Notes: a model not told the origin generated them from the sequence alone. A stretch of 64,000 nucleotides of DNA from Oceanobacillus profundus (GCF_003515705.1 NZ_QWEH01000002.1:248001-312000), one strand, 5' to 3'; counted from the first letter of the stretch, positions 28,086-36,803 are shown. Made by a program: numbers and translations.

Positions 28086-28640
28086 ATGAGTAACCGAACG
28101 TTACAAAAAGCCAATTGTTCGGTCACTCATAGAGCGGATGAAAGCCCGAACGCCGCAAAAACTTAATGTATCGGTCACTCATAGAGCGGATGAAAGCCCG
28201 AACGCCGCAAAAAGCCAAAGTTTCGGTCACTCATAGAGCGGGTGAAAGCCCGAACGCCGCAAAAAGCCAAAGTTTCGGTCACTCATAGAGCGGATGAAAG
28301 CCCGAACGCCGCAAAAAGCCAAAGTTTCGGTCACTCATAGAGCGGATGAAAGCCCGAACGCCGCAAAAAGCCAATGCTTCGGTCACTCATAGAGCGGATG
28401 AAAGCCCGAACGTCGCAAAAACTTAATGTTTCGGTCACTCATAGAGCGGATGAAAGCCCGAACGCCACAAAAACTTAATGTTTCGGTCACTCATGGAATG
28501 CATGAAAGCCCGAACGCCGCAAAAAGCCAAAGTTTCGGTCACTCATAGAGCGGATGAAAGCCCGAACTTCGCAAAAAGCCAATTGTTCGGTCACTCATAG
28601 AGCGGATGAAAGCCCCGAATGCCACAAAAACCATTCTTTG
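28086..28640. repeat. 52-bp tandem repeat array, about ten and a half units
   Basis: The word GATGAAAGCC recurs at exactly 52-bp intervals (its AAAG falls at 28141, 28193, 28245, 28297, 28349, 28401, 28453, 28505, 28557 and 28609), with a worn unit at the left end. A typical unit reads CGGTCACTCATAGAGCGGAT, then GAAAGCCCGAACGCCGCAAA, then AAGCCAAAGTTT. Most of the unit is constant; a 10-nt box before CGGTCAC varies among a few types (GCCAAAGTTT, CTTAATGTTT, GCCAATTGTT, GCCAATGCTT). CCCGAAC and TTTCGG within a unit can pair. 52 is not a multiple of 3, so it does not encode a repeat protein. It lies between the NERD gene end and the trpS leader. Confidence 0.93.
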
Positions 28641-28737
28641 GTAACTTATCAATAAAATAAAAAAGTTATAGGCAAGAATTAAAAAACCCCTCACCAAGAC
28701 AGATGAAAGGCTGGATTTATGCTCCTAACGATTTATT

Positions 28738-29643
28738 TTATTTGTAGTATGTCCATTGATGTGACCCTACAGCAGTTAAGTTGCTTGATAGAATTCTTCT
28801 TATTGATTTTTTTGAATTCACTACTTGGCACCAATCGTGAATATTATTGGTAGTAATCTTTTCATTTGGGAATAGAATCTCAAATTCTTTAACGATTCTT
28901 AATACCGAACTGGTTAGAGATTCCTTATATCCGCATTCTTGGCAAACGCATTCTCTTTGTTTGACTGAAACAGAAAACGAATGGCATTTAAAACAAATAA
29001 TTCCTTTTCGCAATTGACCATATTCATAAGATGGCAACTGGTTATAAGGAGACTCAGATAGATGTAATGATAGTAATCGATCTGCAAGTTTTCGATGTTT
29101 CTCCATTAATTTAGAGGGCATTTCATTTATACTTCTCATGTGTTGTTTTATTTGGGTTGGGAAAATAAAGGGTTTATCTAGAGGTGCTTGGTACAAGGTG
29201 AAGCTGGGGTTTATAAAGACTACTGAGGCATCGATTTGCGGGTTAAACCCAGTAGGAAGAAGTAACTGTCGTAGTAAGGGTTCACTTCTGCTCAGTTGGT
29301 GTAGGGGATTAATAACTTCTAATCTGGGTTTTTTGAATAACTTGTCAGTTTGGTAGTAATAATCGCCTGCATAGTTTTTCACTTCATAAAGGTAGGTTTT
29401 ATCTCCTGTAATAATTAGGCAATCAATTTGGAACGAGGTATTATTTACTTCTAGTAACAAATCGTTTAAGATTAAGCATTCACACTGTAGTTTTTCTGTG
29501 AAATTGTCGAATAGAATTTCTCCTTCATAACCCCTGTGTAAATTTAAATAGTGTTGTTTTTCCTTGTTTGTTAATTTCTTTCGTTTGTTTAAAAACTCGA
29601 GAATTCGTAATGCAGTCGGCTTCGAACGCAATTTGTAGGGCAT
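28738..29643 (-). CDS. NERD domain protein with C-terminal zinc ribbon
   Basis: A 301-residue protein. Residues 30-120 form a nuclease-related domain (NERD): GYEGEILFDNF, then SFQIDCLIITGDKTYLYEVK, which keeps the acidic and E-V-K residues of the restriction-enzyme-like fold. A C-terminal four-cysteine zinc ribbon (CFKC and CQEC, spaced by about 16 residues) follows at about 225-250. NERD proteins are predicted to act on DNA, but their activity is mostly unproven. It stands alone and its 3' end is about 100 bp from the 52-bp array. No terminator is obvious. The ribosome site is AAGGATG. Confidence 0.82.
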   Translation of the reverse strand: MPYKLRSKPTALRILEFLNKRKKLTNKEKQHYLNLHRGYEGEILFDNFTEKLQCECLILNDLLLEVNNTSFQIDCLIITGDKTYLYEVKNYAGDYYYQTDKLFKKPRLEVINPLHQLSRSEPLLRQLLLPTGFNPQIDASVVFINPSFTLYQAPLDKPFIFPTQIKQHMRSINEMPSKLMEKHRKLADRLLSLHLSESPYNQLPSYEYGQLRKGIICFKCHSFSVSVKQRECVCQECGYKESLTSSVLRIVKEFEILFPNEKITTNNIHDWCQVVNSKKSIRRILSSNLTAVGSHQWTYYK

Positions 29644-29910
29644 TGTAACATCCTTTCTATTATAAATATTATACTAAGTCAATTATACTGTAATATTTGA
29701 TTTTGAAATAGAGAACTGAACGACTTTTTATCGCAAACCTTCGAAAAAAATATTCAAACAAAAAACGGTTTTATTTTTGTACTGGCGGGTAATTATACTT
29801 TAAGTTAATTGAGGTGAAAAGTATTTAAAACAAATAAGGAATATCCATTTAAATGAACGAACTTTTCATTTATACTTAACTTATTAACTTTAATAGGAGA
29901 TTGATTCAAC

Positions 29911-31122
29911 ATGAGGAAAAGAAGGCGTAGTAAGATTATGGCATTCATTGGAATTCTTTTACTTAGTATTTCAATTCCAACGTTCGTAGCAGGTGAGGAA
30001 GCGGTGCAGGCGTCCTTGCATCAAGAGAGGCAGACAAACATAGAATTAATGGACATATTACAAAATGTGAAGCGTTTTACATATGACTCAGGGTTTCACT
30101 TTGAATATCCTGATGCTGTCAGAGGAATCTATGTAACTGGAAATTCCGTCGGGTCTAGCAATTTTGAAAACCTTGTAGAGCTGGTAGACACAACTGATCT
30201 GAATGCAATGGTTATCGACATTAAAGAAGATCATGGGCATTTAACGTTTAAGCCGGAAGAAGGATCTCCATATGAAGACATTGCAACCAATTATATTTCA
30301 GATCCTGAAGGGTTAATGGAACTTTTAGAGGAAAAGCAAATTTATCCGATTGCTAGGGTAGTTGTATTTAAGGATTCACTGCTTGCTAAGAAGCGTCCTG
30401 ACTTATCATTTACACAAAACGGAGAAGTATGGGTAAACAATAAAGGGGAAGCTTTTGTCAGCCCTTTTGAAAAAGAGGTATGGGAATATAATGTCGAAAT
30501 CGCCAAAATGGCAGCGGAAATGGGATTCCAGGAAATTCAATTTGATTATGTCCGCTTCCCGGAAGGTTTTGAAACGAAGGATGAAGAATTAGAATATACG
30601 CTCGGTGACTATAAGGATATGGACTTAAACAATATTAAAAAACGAGTTGAGGCAGTATCGGATTTTGTTGCATATGCAAGAGAAGAGTTATCGAATTATG
30701 ATGTAGATGTGTCTGTTGATATTTTTGGTTATGCAGCAACGATTGAAGAAACACCTGGTATTGGTCAAAACTTCTCGAAAATTTCGGAGAACGTTGATGT
30801 CATTTCTTCCATGATTTATCCAAGTCATTGGACATCGTATTTTGGGATTGAAAATCCTGATGAAGAGCCATATAAACTTGTTTCAGAATATGCGAAGGTT
30901 GAAAATGCGGTATTAGGTGAGCTTGAGACACCGCCAGTATCCAGACCTTGGCTTCAAGATTTTGAAGCTCCGTGGCTTTACAGCGGACCTACGAAGCAGT
31001 ATGGTAAAGCAGAAATAGAAGCGCAAATTAAGGCGCTGTATGAAAACGGGATTGATGAGTTCCTGCTATGGAATTCAGGTAATGTATATACAGAAAATGT
31101 TGATTATATGATTGGGAAATAA
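29911..31122 (+). CDS. Secreted putative glycoside hydrolase (DUF4015)
   Basis: A 403-residue protein with a basic signal peptide (RKRRRSKIMAFIGILLL to TFVAG), so exported or membrane-attached. The mature part is a DUF4015 domain: GIYVTGNSVGS, AMVIDIKEDHG, and the beta-strand motif EIQFDYVRFPEGF with conserved Asp and Arg near residue 215. The end is DEFLLWNSGNVYT. This family is predicted to have a TIM-barrel glycosidase fold, with substrate unknown. AATAGGAG precedes the ATG. Upstream, a 267-bp AT-rich gap contains the divergent promoters with the NERD gene. Confidence 0.83.
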   Translation: MRKRRRSKIMAFIGILLLSISIPTFVAGEEAVQASLHQERQTNIELMDILQNVKRFTYDSGFHFEYPDAVRGIYVTGNSVGSSNFENLVELVDTTDLNAMVIDIKEDHGHLTFKPEEGSPYEDIATNYISDPEGLMELLEEKQIYPIARVVVFKDSLLAKKRPDLSFTQNGEVWVNNKGEAFVSPFEKEVWEYNVEIAKMAAEMGFQEIQFDYVRFPEGFETKDEELEYTLGDYKDMDLNNIKKRVEAVSDFVAYAREELSNYDVDVSVDIFGYAATIEETPGIGQNFSKISENVDVISSMIYPSHWTSYFGIENPDEEPYKLVSEYAKVENAVLGELETPPVSRPWLQDFEAPWLYSGPTKQYGKAEIEAQIKALYENGIDEFLLWNSGNVYTENVDYMIGK

Positions 31123-31125
31123 TAA

Positions 31126-31158
31126 CAGGAGGCTGTCTGTAAGGCAGTCTCTTGTTTT
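31126..31158 (+). terminator. Probable terminator after the DUF4015 gene
   Basis: GGAGGCTGTC and GGCAGTCTC pair imperfectly and are followed by TTGTTTTCTTTTC. Confidence 0.5.
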
Positions 31159-31232
31159 CTTTTCAGACCTTATTTAACAAATGCAACGTTTTTCGTTATA
31201 CTAAGTGGGACTACGAAAAAAGGAGTAGATCC

Positions 31233-31826
31233 ATGAATTGGTATGAAAAGCTTAATGAGTATTTTCCGATCGAAGAAATGAAATCAAAAAAGCATATGGA
31301 AATCCTGTTAGATGAAAAAGGGGATGTATACTATAAGGATGAAAGTCCGAAGCATGTACTGATGTATGCTGAATTTGAGACATTCCTTTTTATTGATTAC
31401 CTATGGGTTTCGACACAGACGAGAGGACAAGGAATTGGTCACCAATTAATCGAGAATTTAAAGGCAAAGAACAAACCAATTATATTAGAAGTTGAGCCGA
31501 TTGATTATGATGATTCGGATTCCGAAAAAAGGTTGCGTTTTTATAACAGGGAAGGATTTACCCATGCGCAATCAATCGGATATAATCGTAGGTCATTAGC
31601 TACAAATGAAGAAACACAGCTGGAAATATTATATTGGTCGCCAGATGACGATGCCGAAGCGATCATCTTTGAACAAATGAAAAAAATGTATAATGACATC
31701 CATACGTATAAGGATAAAGAAATATATGGAAAAGCATATCAACCTGTTGATGAGGTATTGAGTTATAATGAGAAGCGCGATTCAGAGGATATTTTAGAAG
31801 GAATAAAAAAGCCCGAAAAAGCATAA
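31233..31826 (+). CDS. yjbC: GNAT family acetyltransferase YjbC
   Basis: A 197-residue protein with an N-terminal GNAT domain. The acetyl-CoA loop is STQTRGQGIGHQLI (residues 66-79), and EVEPIDYDDSDSEKRLRFYNR is a strong match in pieces to B. subtilis YjbC. In B. subtilis yjbC is the gene directly before spx and is part of the disulfide-stress region; its substrate is unclear. Here amtB and glnK lie between yjbC and spx. The start is the ATG at 31233 with AAGGAG upstream; the longer frame to 31152 lacks a ribosome site. Confidence 0.87.
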   Translation: MNWYEKLNEYFPIEEMKSKKHMEILLDEKGDVYYKDESPKHVLMYAEFETFLFIDYLWVSTQTRGQGIGHQLIENLKAKNKPIILEVEPIDYDDSDSEKRLRFYNREGFTHAQSIGYNRRSLATNEETQLEILYWSPDDDAEAIIFEQMKKMYNDIHTYKDKEIYGKAYQPVDEVLSYNEKRDSEDILEGIKKPEKA

Positions 31827-31880
31827 TTGTTAGGTTTATTTCATTGAGTGGGGAAAGTGTTGACTGCAATTACGATAAGT

Positions 31881-31929
31881 AAAGAATGCGATGAAAGCTA
31901 TGTTAGGCTTTCGTCGCATTCTTTTTTCT
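31881..31929. terminator. Bidirectional terminator between yjbC and amtB
   Basis: AAGAATGCGA and TCGCATTCTT form a stem with a second inner stem (GAAAGC with GCTTTC), then TTTTTT. Confidence 0.88.
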
Positions 31930-31934
31930 ATAGG

Positions 31935-33311
31935 TCACGAACTTTGCTTAGATGCTGTTTCAAAAGGTATGTTTTGATTCAATCGATCGGCTAAGCCGAA
32001 GCTTCTTGTTGGAATTTCTGTGTTTTCATCTAATAGGTTATCTTTAAAATGATAAGCATTTGAACCATGTTCTGTAAAGTCGAGGCCAGCAATTTCCTCA
32101 TCTCTTGAAACGCGAATCGGAGAAAATTTATTTAGCATATAGGTAAAACCACCAACTGATAAAGCAACCCAGCTAATTACGGCAACAACTCCTATAGCTT
32201 GAATACCGAGCTGTGAAAATCCATTCCCGTAGAATAAACCGGTTGAGGTGGAAAACAGCCCGATTGCCAAAGTTCCCCAAATACCGCAGATTCCATGTAC
32301 TGCAATCGCACCAACTGGATCATCTACCCTAAGTTTGGTATCCAAGAAACGGATACCTTCCACTAGCAAGATTCCTGAAATGAATCCAACAATAAGAGCC
32401 CCACCAAGTGTGATTTCTGCAGCGCCTGCTGTAATTCCGACGAGCCCACCTAAAACACCATTCATAGAAAGCGAAGCATCTACTTTTTTGAACCGAAGCT
32501 TTGTATAAAGAGCCGAAGCGCATAAAGAGGCAGAAGTAGACAATAAGGTTGTGCCGATAACCATTGGGACTAATGCTGGGTCAGCTGCTAATGTACTGCC
32601 GCCATTGAAGCCGAACCAGCCCAGCCAAAGTATAAATACACCAAGTGCGCCTAATGGTATACTATGACCCTGAATGACGTTTACTTTATTTCCTTTATAT
32701 TTTCCGATACGTGGTCCCAGGATAAGCACAACCATAAATGCAGCAACTGCACCAGTTAAGTGAACGACCGTTGATCCCGCAAAATCACTAAAACCTAAGG
32801 TGGACATCCACCCATCTCCTTGCCAAATCCAGTGACCAACCACTGGGTAAATAAATGCGGTTATAGCTACAACAATAAATACATAGCTGCCAAGTTTGAT
32901 TCGTTCAGCAACTGCCCCTGACATAATTGTTGCGCACGTTGCCACAAACATTGCTTGGAAAACAAAAAATCCAATGTCTTCCACACCACTGAGCATAAAG
33001 CCGTCGATTCCGATGAATGAACCACCAGAAGTGCCAAACATAATTCCGTATCCGACAATGAAGAATAATATTGCAGCAATGCTGATTGTCAGAAAATTTT
33101 TCATTAAGATGTTCAACGTATTTTTAGAGCGTGTAAAACCAGATTCAACCATTGCAAAACCGGCATGCATAAAAAATACTAGAACGGCTCCAAACATAAG
33201 CCACACCAGATTAACGGATAATTCTAGTGATTCAACTGTAGGGGATGCGGCATAAACTGGTGATGCAGTAAAAGATATCAATAAAAATAAAAGTAAACTT
33301 TTCTTAAACAT
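31935..33311 (-). CDS. amtB: Ammonium transporter
   Basis: A 458-residue Amt-family channel with a cleavable-type N-terminal signal (FLLISFTASPVYA) and eleven membrane helices. Family signatures are GFAMVESGFTRSKN near the start and the GHWIWQGDGWMSTLGFSDFAGSTVVH region, which holds the first pore His when read in two pieces; AIAVHGICGIWGTLA holds the second. It is downstream of glnK in the same direction. In B. subtilis the order is reversed (nrgA then nrgB). A nitrogen-control box lies before glnK. Confidence 0.95.
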   Translation of the reverse strand: MFKKSLLLFLLISFTASPVYAASPTVESLELSVNLVWLMFGAVLVFFMHAGFAMVESGFTRSKNTLNILMKNFLTISIAAILFFIVGYGIMFGTSGGSFIGIDGFMLSGVEDIGFFVFQAMFVATCATIMSGAVAERIKLGSYVFIVVAITAFIYPVVGHWIWQGDGWMSTLGFSDFAGSTVVHLTGAVAAFMVVLILGPRIGKYKGNKVNVIQGHSIPLGALGVFILWLGWFGFNGGSTLAADPALVPMVIGTTLLSTSASLCASALYTKLRFKKVDASLSMNGVLGGLVGITAGAAEITLGGALIVGFISGILLVEGIRFLDTKLRVDDPVGAIAVHGICGIWGTLAIGLFSTSTGLFYGNGFSQLGIQAIGVVAVISWVALSVGGFTYMLNKFSPIRVSRDEEIAGLDFTEHGSNAYHFKDNLLDENTEIPTRSFGLADRLNQNIPFETASKQSS

Positions 33312-33641
33312 ATCATTTCCTCCCAGAATTTTAATGAATATACAAAGAAAGATTTATCTCTAAAATTTAAAGCAGCTAAAAGGATATGAAGAAGAGTAGA
33401 TGCTGTCACATCCTTTTTAAAGAATGAATGTTGTTATCATGGTGTGAAGTTATTTTTGTGATCTAAAGATTACATGGAGAAGGTTACAAGATCATAACCT
33501 TATTTAAAAAATGAGAAAATACGAATCTTTAACTGTTAGGACAGATGCATTCCGAAATAAAACTAATATAGATAATTGGTATATCCAGTTTTACGGAACA
33601 GCGGTGAAAGAAATGTATCAGTGTATTCGAGTTAGTTATTG
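33312..33641. other. glnK-amtB intergenic stretch with inverted repeats
   Basis: 330 bp between the two nitrogen genes. It holds a weak stem (AAAAGGAT at 33378 with ATCCTTTT at 33410) that could attenuate readthrough. It also holds an inverted repeat, AGGTTA then 8 bp then TAACCT (33481-33500). The latter resembles a GlnR/TnrA site but has 8 instead of 7 central bases, so I do not call it one. A CCTCC on the + strand side is the amtB ribosome site. No gene is supported. Confidence 0.5.
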
Positions 33642-33983
33642 TCACATAACTGCTTCTACACCTCGTTCGCCTGTGCGAATTCGAATTGTTTCCTCGATTG
33701 AAGAAACGAATATCTTACCATCTCCGATATTCCCTGTGTTGCAGCTTTCAAGAATAATATCAATGATTTGTTCTAATTGATTTTCTTCCACGACCATTTC
33801 AACTTTGAGTTTCGATAATAATTGTATTTGGAATTCTGTTGATCTGTAGACACCAGTTTGCCCTCGTTGCTTGCCAGTTCCAGCAACTTCAGTCACTGTA
33901 AGACCATTGATTCCGATTTGTGAAAGGTTATATCGAAGGGTTTGAAATGTTTCTGGTCTAATAATGGACTCAATCTTTTTCAT
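33642..33983 (-). CDS. glnK: Nitrogen regulatory PII protein
   Basis: A 113-residue PII signalling protein that binds ATP/ADP and 2-oxoglutarate and gates AmtB. MKKIESIIRPETFQTLRYNL is the typical start, with the T-loop in QRGQTGVYRSTEF (the Tyr corresponds to the modified Tyr51 of other PII proteins) and the C-terminal GDGKIFVSSIEETIRIRTGE. The ATG at 33983 is chosen from family length; an in-frame ATG lies 18 bp upstream. It heads the glnK-amtB unit. A TGTTA-N7-TAACA box stands 22 bp before the start. Confidence 0.94.
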   Translation of the reverse strand: MKKIESIIRPETFQTLRYNLSQIGINGLTVTEVAGTGKQRGQTGVYRSTEFQIQLLSKLKVEMVVEENQLEQIIDIILESCNTGNIGDGKIFVSSIEETIRIRTGERGVEAVM

Positions 33984-34005
33984 TGTTCCTCTTCCTTTCA
34001 TTATA

Positions 34006-34022
34006 TGTTAGGTTTCCTAACA
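34006..34022 (-). promoter_or_regulatory. GlnR/TnrA box before glnK
   Basis: TGTTAGGTTTCCTAACA matches TGTNA-N7-TNACA at every specified base. On the - strand it is followed directly by TATAAT, so it overlaps or adjoins a -10 element. A half-matching second copy is at 34033-34049. GlnR and TnrA control ammonium genes in Bacillaceae; whether this site represses or activates cannot be told from sequence. Confidence 0.82.
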
Positions 34023-34247
34023 TTATTAGTTATGTTAATTATCATAATTGTAAATTTTAATCATTGCAAGTGTTTTTTATATATTTTTAGAAAATTTCGA
34101 AGTAAACGTTTGCAATTTGAAGGGAAATCTTTTTACTTAATAGGTTTAATTGAAATTGAGAATGGGTACATTACATAATGAGTTAAGATATTATCTAAAA
34201 ATATTGTAAAACTTCCTGTTAATTCTAGAATATCCCCTACCTTTTGG

Positions 34248-34276
34248 TTGACAAATGTAGTATACTTATACATATG
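34248..34276 (+). promoter_or_regulatory. Candidate spx promoter
   Basis: TTGACA (34248-34253) is a consensus -35. TACATAT at 34269-34275 is the best-placed -10 candidate at 15-17 bp. It is about 90 bp before the spx start. In B. subtilis spx is read from several promoters and sigma factors. Confidence 0.5.
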
Positions 34277-34362
34277 GGTAGTTTAAACTTATTTTAATTT
34301 AATAAGTTTACCAATGTTTATGATAATGATCTAACATACTTAAAAATGAGGAGTGAAGTTTC

Positions 34363-34758
34363 ATGGTAACACTTTATACCTCGCCAAGTTGTACTTCTTG
34401 CAGAAAGGCAAAAGCATGGCTAGAAGAACACAACATACCGTTTACAGAACGTAATATTTTCTCTGAGCCGTTAACACTTGATGAGATTAAAGAAATATTA
34501 CGTATGACTGAAGATGGAACGGATGAGATAATTTCGACGCGTTCGAAGGTTTTTCAAAAGTTGGATGTAAATATCGAACAACTTCCAATGAAGGATCTAT
34601 TTAGTCTAATTCAAAAAAATCCTGGATTATTGAGAAGACCAATTATTCTGGACGAAAAGCGCCTGCAAGTAGGTTATAACGAAGATGAGATTCGCAGATT
34701 CTTACCGAGAACTGTACGTACGTTTCAATTGCGCGAAGCTCAGAGGATGGTTAACTAA
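34363..34758 (+). CDS. spx: Redox-sensing transcription regulator Spx
   Basis: A 131-residue ArsC-fold protein that binds the RNA polymerase alpha subunit and switches transcription under disulfide stress. The Cys10-X-X-Cys13 redox switch is in [11 protein letters not shown], and [19 protein letters not shown] is the conserved central region. The C-terminus differs from the Leu-Ala-Asn type recognised by ClpXP (it ends QRMVN), but ends of this type also occur in Spx proteins. Its degradation adaptor, yjbH, is 7 kb downstream. AGGAGTGAAG precedes the ATG; a terminator follows. Confidence 0.96.
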   Translation: MVTLYTSPSCTSCRKAKAWLEEHNIPFTERNIFSEPLTLDEIKEILRMTEDGTDEIISTRSKVFQKLDVNIEQLPMKDLFSLIQKNPGLLRRPIILDEKRLQVGYNEDEIRRFLPRTVRTFQLREAQRMVN

Positions 34759-34779
34759 CTGTTTTTTCATAAATAAAAT

Positions 34780-34815
34780 AAAAAACGCAGACTCCGTTAT
34801 GGAGCTGCGTTTTTC
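34780..34815 (+). terminator. Terminator after spx
   Basis: AAAAACGCAG pairs with CTGCGTTTTT, with an inner ACTCC/GGAG stem; T residues follow. Confidence 0.88.
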
Positions 34816-34827
34816 TACTTATAAGTA

Positions 34828-35059
34828 TGTATTCAAAAAGGGGATGAATAGGACTGAAGTCGGCTGAATTCGCAACGTCCTGTGCAGGCGCGGACACCAG
34901 CACGCTCCTGTGCGTCGAAGTTCGAGGCGAAGTAGCTCCCCCGTACCGGGCTTACGCAGAATGTGCTGACTTCTGCTTTCGACATAGGACGTGTCAGTTT
35001 TTAGTCGAAGGTCCTCTTTTCTCGATGTGTATTTTCACAGGAATTTTTGAACAACCTCT
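34828..35059. repeat. Dispersed non-coding repeat, copy 2 (longest)
   Basis: About 232 bp. The right 90 bp match copy 1 closely, including the TTCGAC (34978-34983)/GTCGAA (35004-35009) hairpin and the TTTTTGAACAACCTCT end. The left part holds extra GC-rich sequence with a repeated CCTGTGC word. The left end (ATTCAAAAAGGGGATGAA) resembles the start of copy 1. It fills the spx to DCC-protein gap. Translations of this element on the - strand are artefacts. Confidence 0.75.
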
Positions 35060-35105
35060 ATAAGAATATCTTGTTGAGGTAGCATCAACATAAGGAGTGA
35101 GTGCC

Positions 35106-35507
35106 GTGGAAAGATTAATATTATTTGATGGTGAATGCAATTTTTGTGACCGAGGTGTACAATTTATCATCACTAGGGATCCTAAAGGTCGTTTTAAATT
35201 TGCTTCGTTACAAAGTGATATTAGCAAAAATATCTTGAGAAGCCTTGATACTCCTAAAGATTTAGATAGTATGGTGCTTATTGAGGATAACAAGTATTAC
35301 ATTAAGTCTGCGGCAGCTCTTCGAATATGTAAGCAATTAAAGGGACCATGGAAAATAGTCTATGGTTTTGTAATTATCCCAAGACCAATACGTGATTTTT
35401 TTTATGGAATTATTGCACGAAATCGTTATAAATGGTTCGGTAAAAAGAGGAGTTGTGAATTGCCTAGTCCAGAAGTTAGGAAGCGATTTTTGACAGACGG
35501 AAATTAA
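35106..35507 (+). CDS. DCC family thiol-disulfide oxidoreductase-like protein (YuxK-like)
   Basis: A 133-residue DUF393 protein. The signature LILFDGECNFCDRGVQFI carries the D-G-x-C-x-x-C active-site-like motif near residues 7-14, and LKGPWKIVYGF is also typical. The family is thioredoxin-like, but its substrates are unknown. The start is GTG at 35106, 8 bp from AAGGAG; the GTG at 35097 overlaps that site. It lies immediately downstream of repeat copy 2. Confidence 0.85.
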   Translation: MERLILFDGECNFCDRGVQFIITRDPKGRFKFASLQSDISKNILRSLDTPKDLDSMVLIEDNKYYIKSAAALRICKQLKGPWKIVYGFVIIPRPIRDFFYGIIARNRYKWFGKKRSCELPSPEVRKRFLTDGN

Positions 35508-35964
35508 AAAAATGAAACTTTCCGTGACGTAAGGCTTAACAGATACCAATTTTTTCTAATAATCTTGTTGTAATATTAGACCAAGATGCATCATGTATTT
35601 GTGCTGAAAAATGTGATTATCTCATAGCGCGAAACGGGTGACAAAATAGGGGGAATGCTGTAAAATAGCATACTAACTATCCATTTCAATTTGGATGGAA
35701 TGAAGAAATTCGTATGATAAATAGGCATATTAATTTCCAAGATGTCGTACACTATCATACAATAGAAGTAAACAGAGAATAACGATGGTTAGAGTCACCT
35801 TGAAAAGGGTACTACAAACTATAGAGTAGCATAATAGTTGAAATAAATAATTGGTGAAGATGTCTCTTCCACCTAACTGTTCTCCTTAATATGAAATGAC
35901 TAGGCGATACTCCTGCAAGGATGAAACAGCAATTAATTTTTCAATTTGAAGGGAGAGAATTAAA
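35508..35964. other. 457-bp non-coding stretch before mecA
   Basis: No gene is supported. Two weak hairpins are visible: AATGCT/AGCATA near 35654-35673, and ATCCA/TGGAT near 35680-35697. It presumably carries the mecA promoter, but no candidate stands out. The mecA ribosome site GGGAGA is at its right end. No tRNA or known riboswitch pattern was recognised. Confidence 0.5.
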
Positions 35965-36657
35965 TTGGAAATAGAGAGAATAAATGAGAATACCATTAAG
36001 TTTTATATCTCGTATATTGACATTGAAGACCTCGGTTTTGAACGTGAGGAAATTTGGTATAACCGTGAACGTAGTGAACAACTTTTTTGGCAAATGATGG
36101 ATGAAGTTAATTACAAGGAAGACTTCAATCCCGATGGACCATTATGGATTCAGGTGCAAGCAATGGAAAAAGGGCTTGAAATAGTTGTTACTAAGGCAAA
36201 AGTATCTAAAAATGGGGAGCACCTTGAATTAGATACAGAGGATGCAGATGATTACGATGTACCAGTTGAGGAAAAAATCGAAAACCTGCTTGAAGATAAA
36301 TTTGGTAAGAATGTTTCGTCTTCAGAAGGTGATGAAGAAGATATGATTGAGGATAATTTGTGGATTATTGTAGAATTTAATGAATTTGAAGATGTCATTC
36401 AGTTAAGTCATTATTTCAACAACCTATCTCAATTTGGGGAAGAGACACTATACCATTATCATGATAAATACTATTTATACATGGAATTTTCTCACGAAAT
36501 ACTTGATGATAACAATCAGGAGAATATAATCAGTCAAGTACTAGAGTTTGCAAATGATTCCGATTTATCCATTCATTTATTGGAAGAGTATGGGAAAATT
36601 ATTTTTGAATCAGATACATTTTCACAAGTAAGATCATACTTTCCAGTTGAAGTATAG
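35965..36657 (+). CDS. mecA: Adaptor protein MecA
   Basis: MecA brings ComK and other substrates to the ClpC-ClpP protease and so restrains competence. The 230-residue protein starts MEIERINENTIKFYISYIDI from a TTG codon with GGGAGA 8 bp upstream, and contains EREEIWYNRERSEQLFWQMM read in two pieces. An acidic linker (SSEGDEEDM) joins the N-terminal substrate domain to the C-terminal Clp-binding domain. The terminator stem begins in its stop codon. Confidence 0.95.
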   Translation: MEIERINENTIKFYISYIDIEDLGFEREEIWYNRERSEQLFWQMMDEVNYKEDFNPDGPLWIQVQAMEKGLEIVVTKAKVSKNGEHLELDTEDADDYDVPVEEKIENLLEDKFGKNVSSSEGDEEDMIEDNLWIIVEFNEFEDVIQLSHYFNNLSQFGEETLYHYHDKYYLYMEFSHEILDDNNQENIISQVLEFANDSDLSIHLLEEYGKIIFESDTFSQVRSYFPVEV

Positions 36658-36687
36658 ACATTCTGTAATAGGAATGTCTATTTTTTT
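36655..36687 (+). terminator. Terminator overlapping the mecA stop codon
   Basis: TAGACATTC and GAATGTCTA form a perfect 9-bp stem followed by seven T. The TAG of the stem is the mecA stop. Confidence 0.9.
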
Positions 36688-36803
36688 ATTTTCAAACGTT
36701 CTAATAACCTAGGAATAATGTATCATTTTTGCAATATTCATAGACTTTTCGATTTGGTATAGTAATATAATAGTTGTGTCTAGTAAAGAAGGAGGATAAC
36801 CAC

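Noticed and set aside
28086-28640. CRISPR array
   Set aside because: The whole 52-bp unit repeats, the variable part is only about 10 nt with a few recurring types, and no cas genes are near.
33481-33500. GlnR/TnrA site before amtB
   Set aside because: The arms look similar, but the spacing is 8 rather than 7 bp and the outer bases do not fit TGT/ACA.
33511-33780. 89-codon + strand frame near glnK
   Set aside because: It overlaps glnK on the opposite strand and has no support as a gene.
33942-34178. 78-codon + strand frame
   Set aside because: It runs antisense to the glnK start and through the AT-rich regulatory region; no ribosome site.
34994-35293. 99-codon - strand frame in repeat copy 2
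   Set aside because: It is produced by the dispersed repeat and the antisense of the DCC-family gene.
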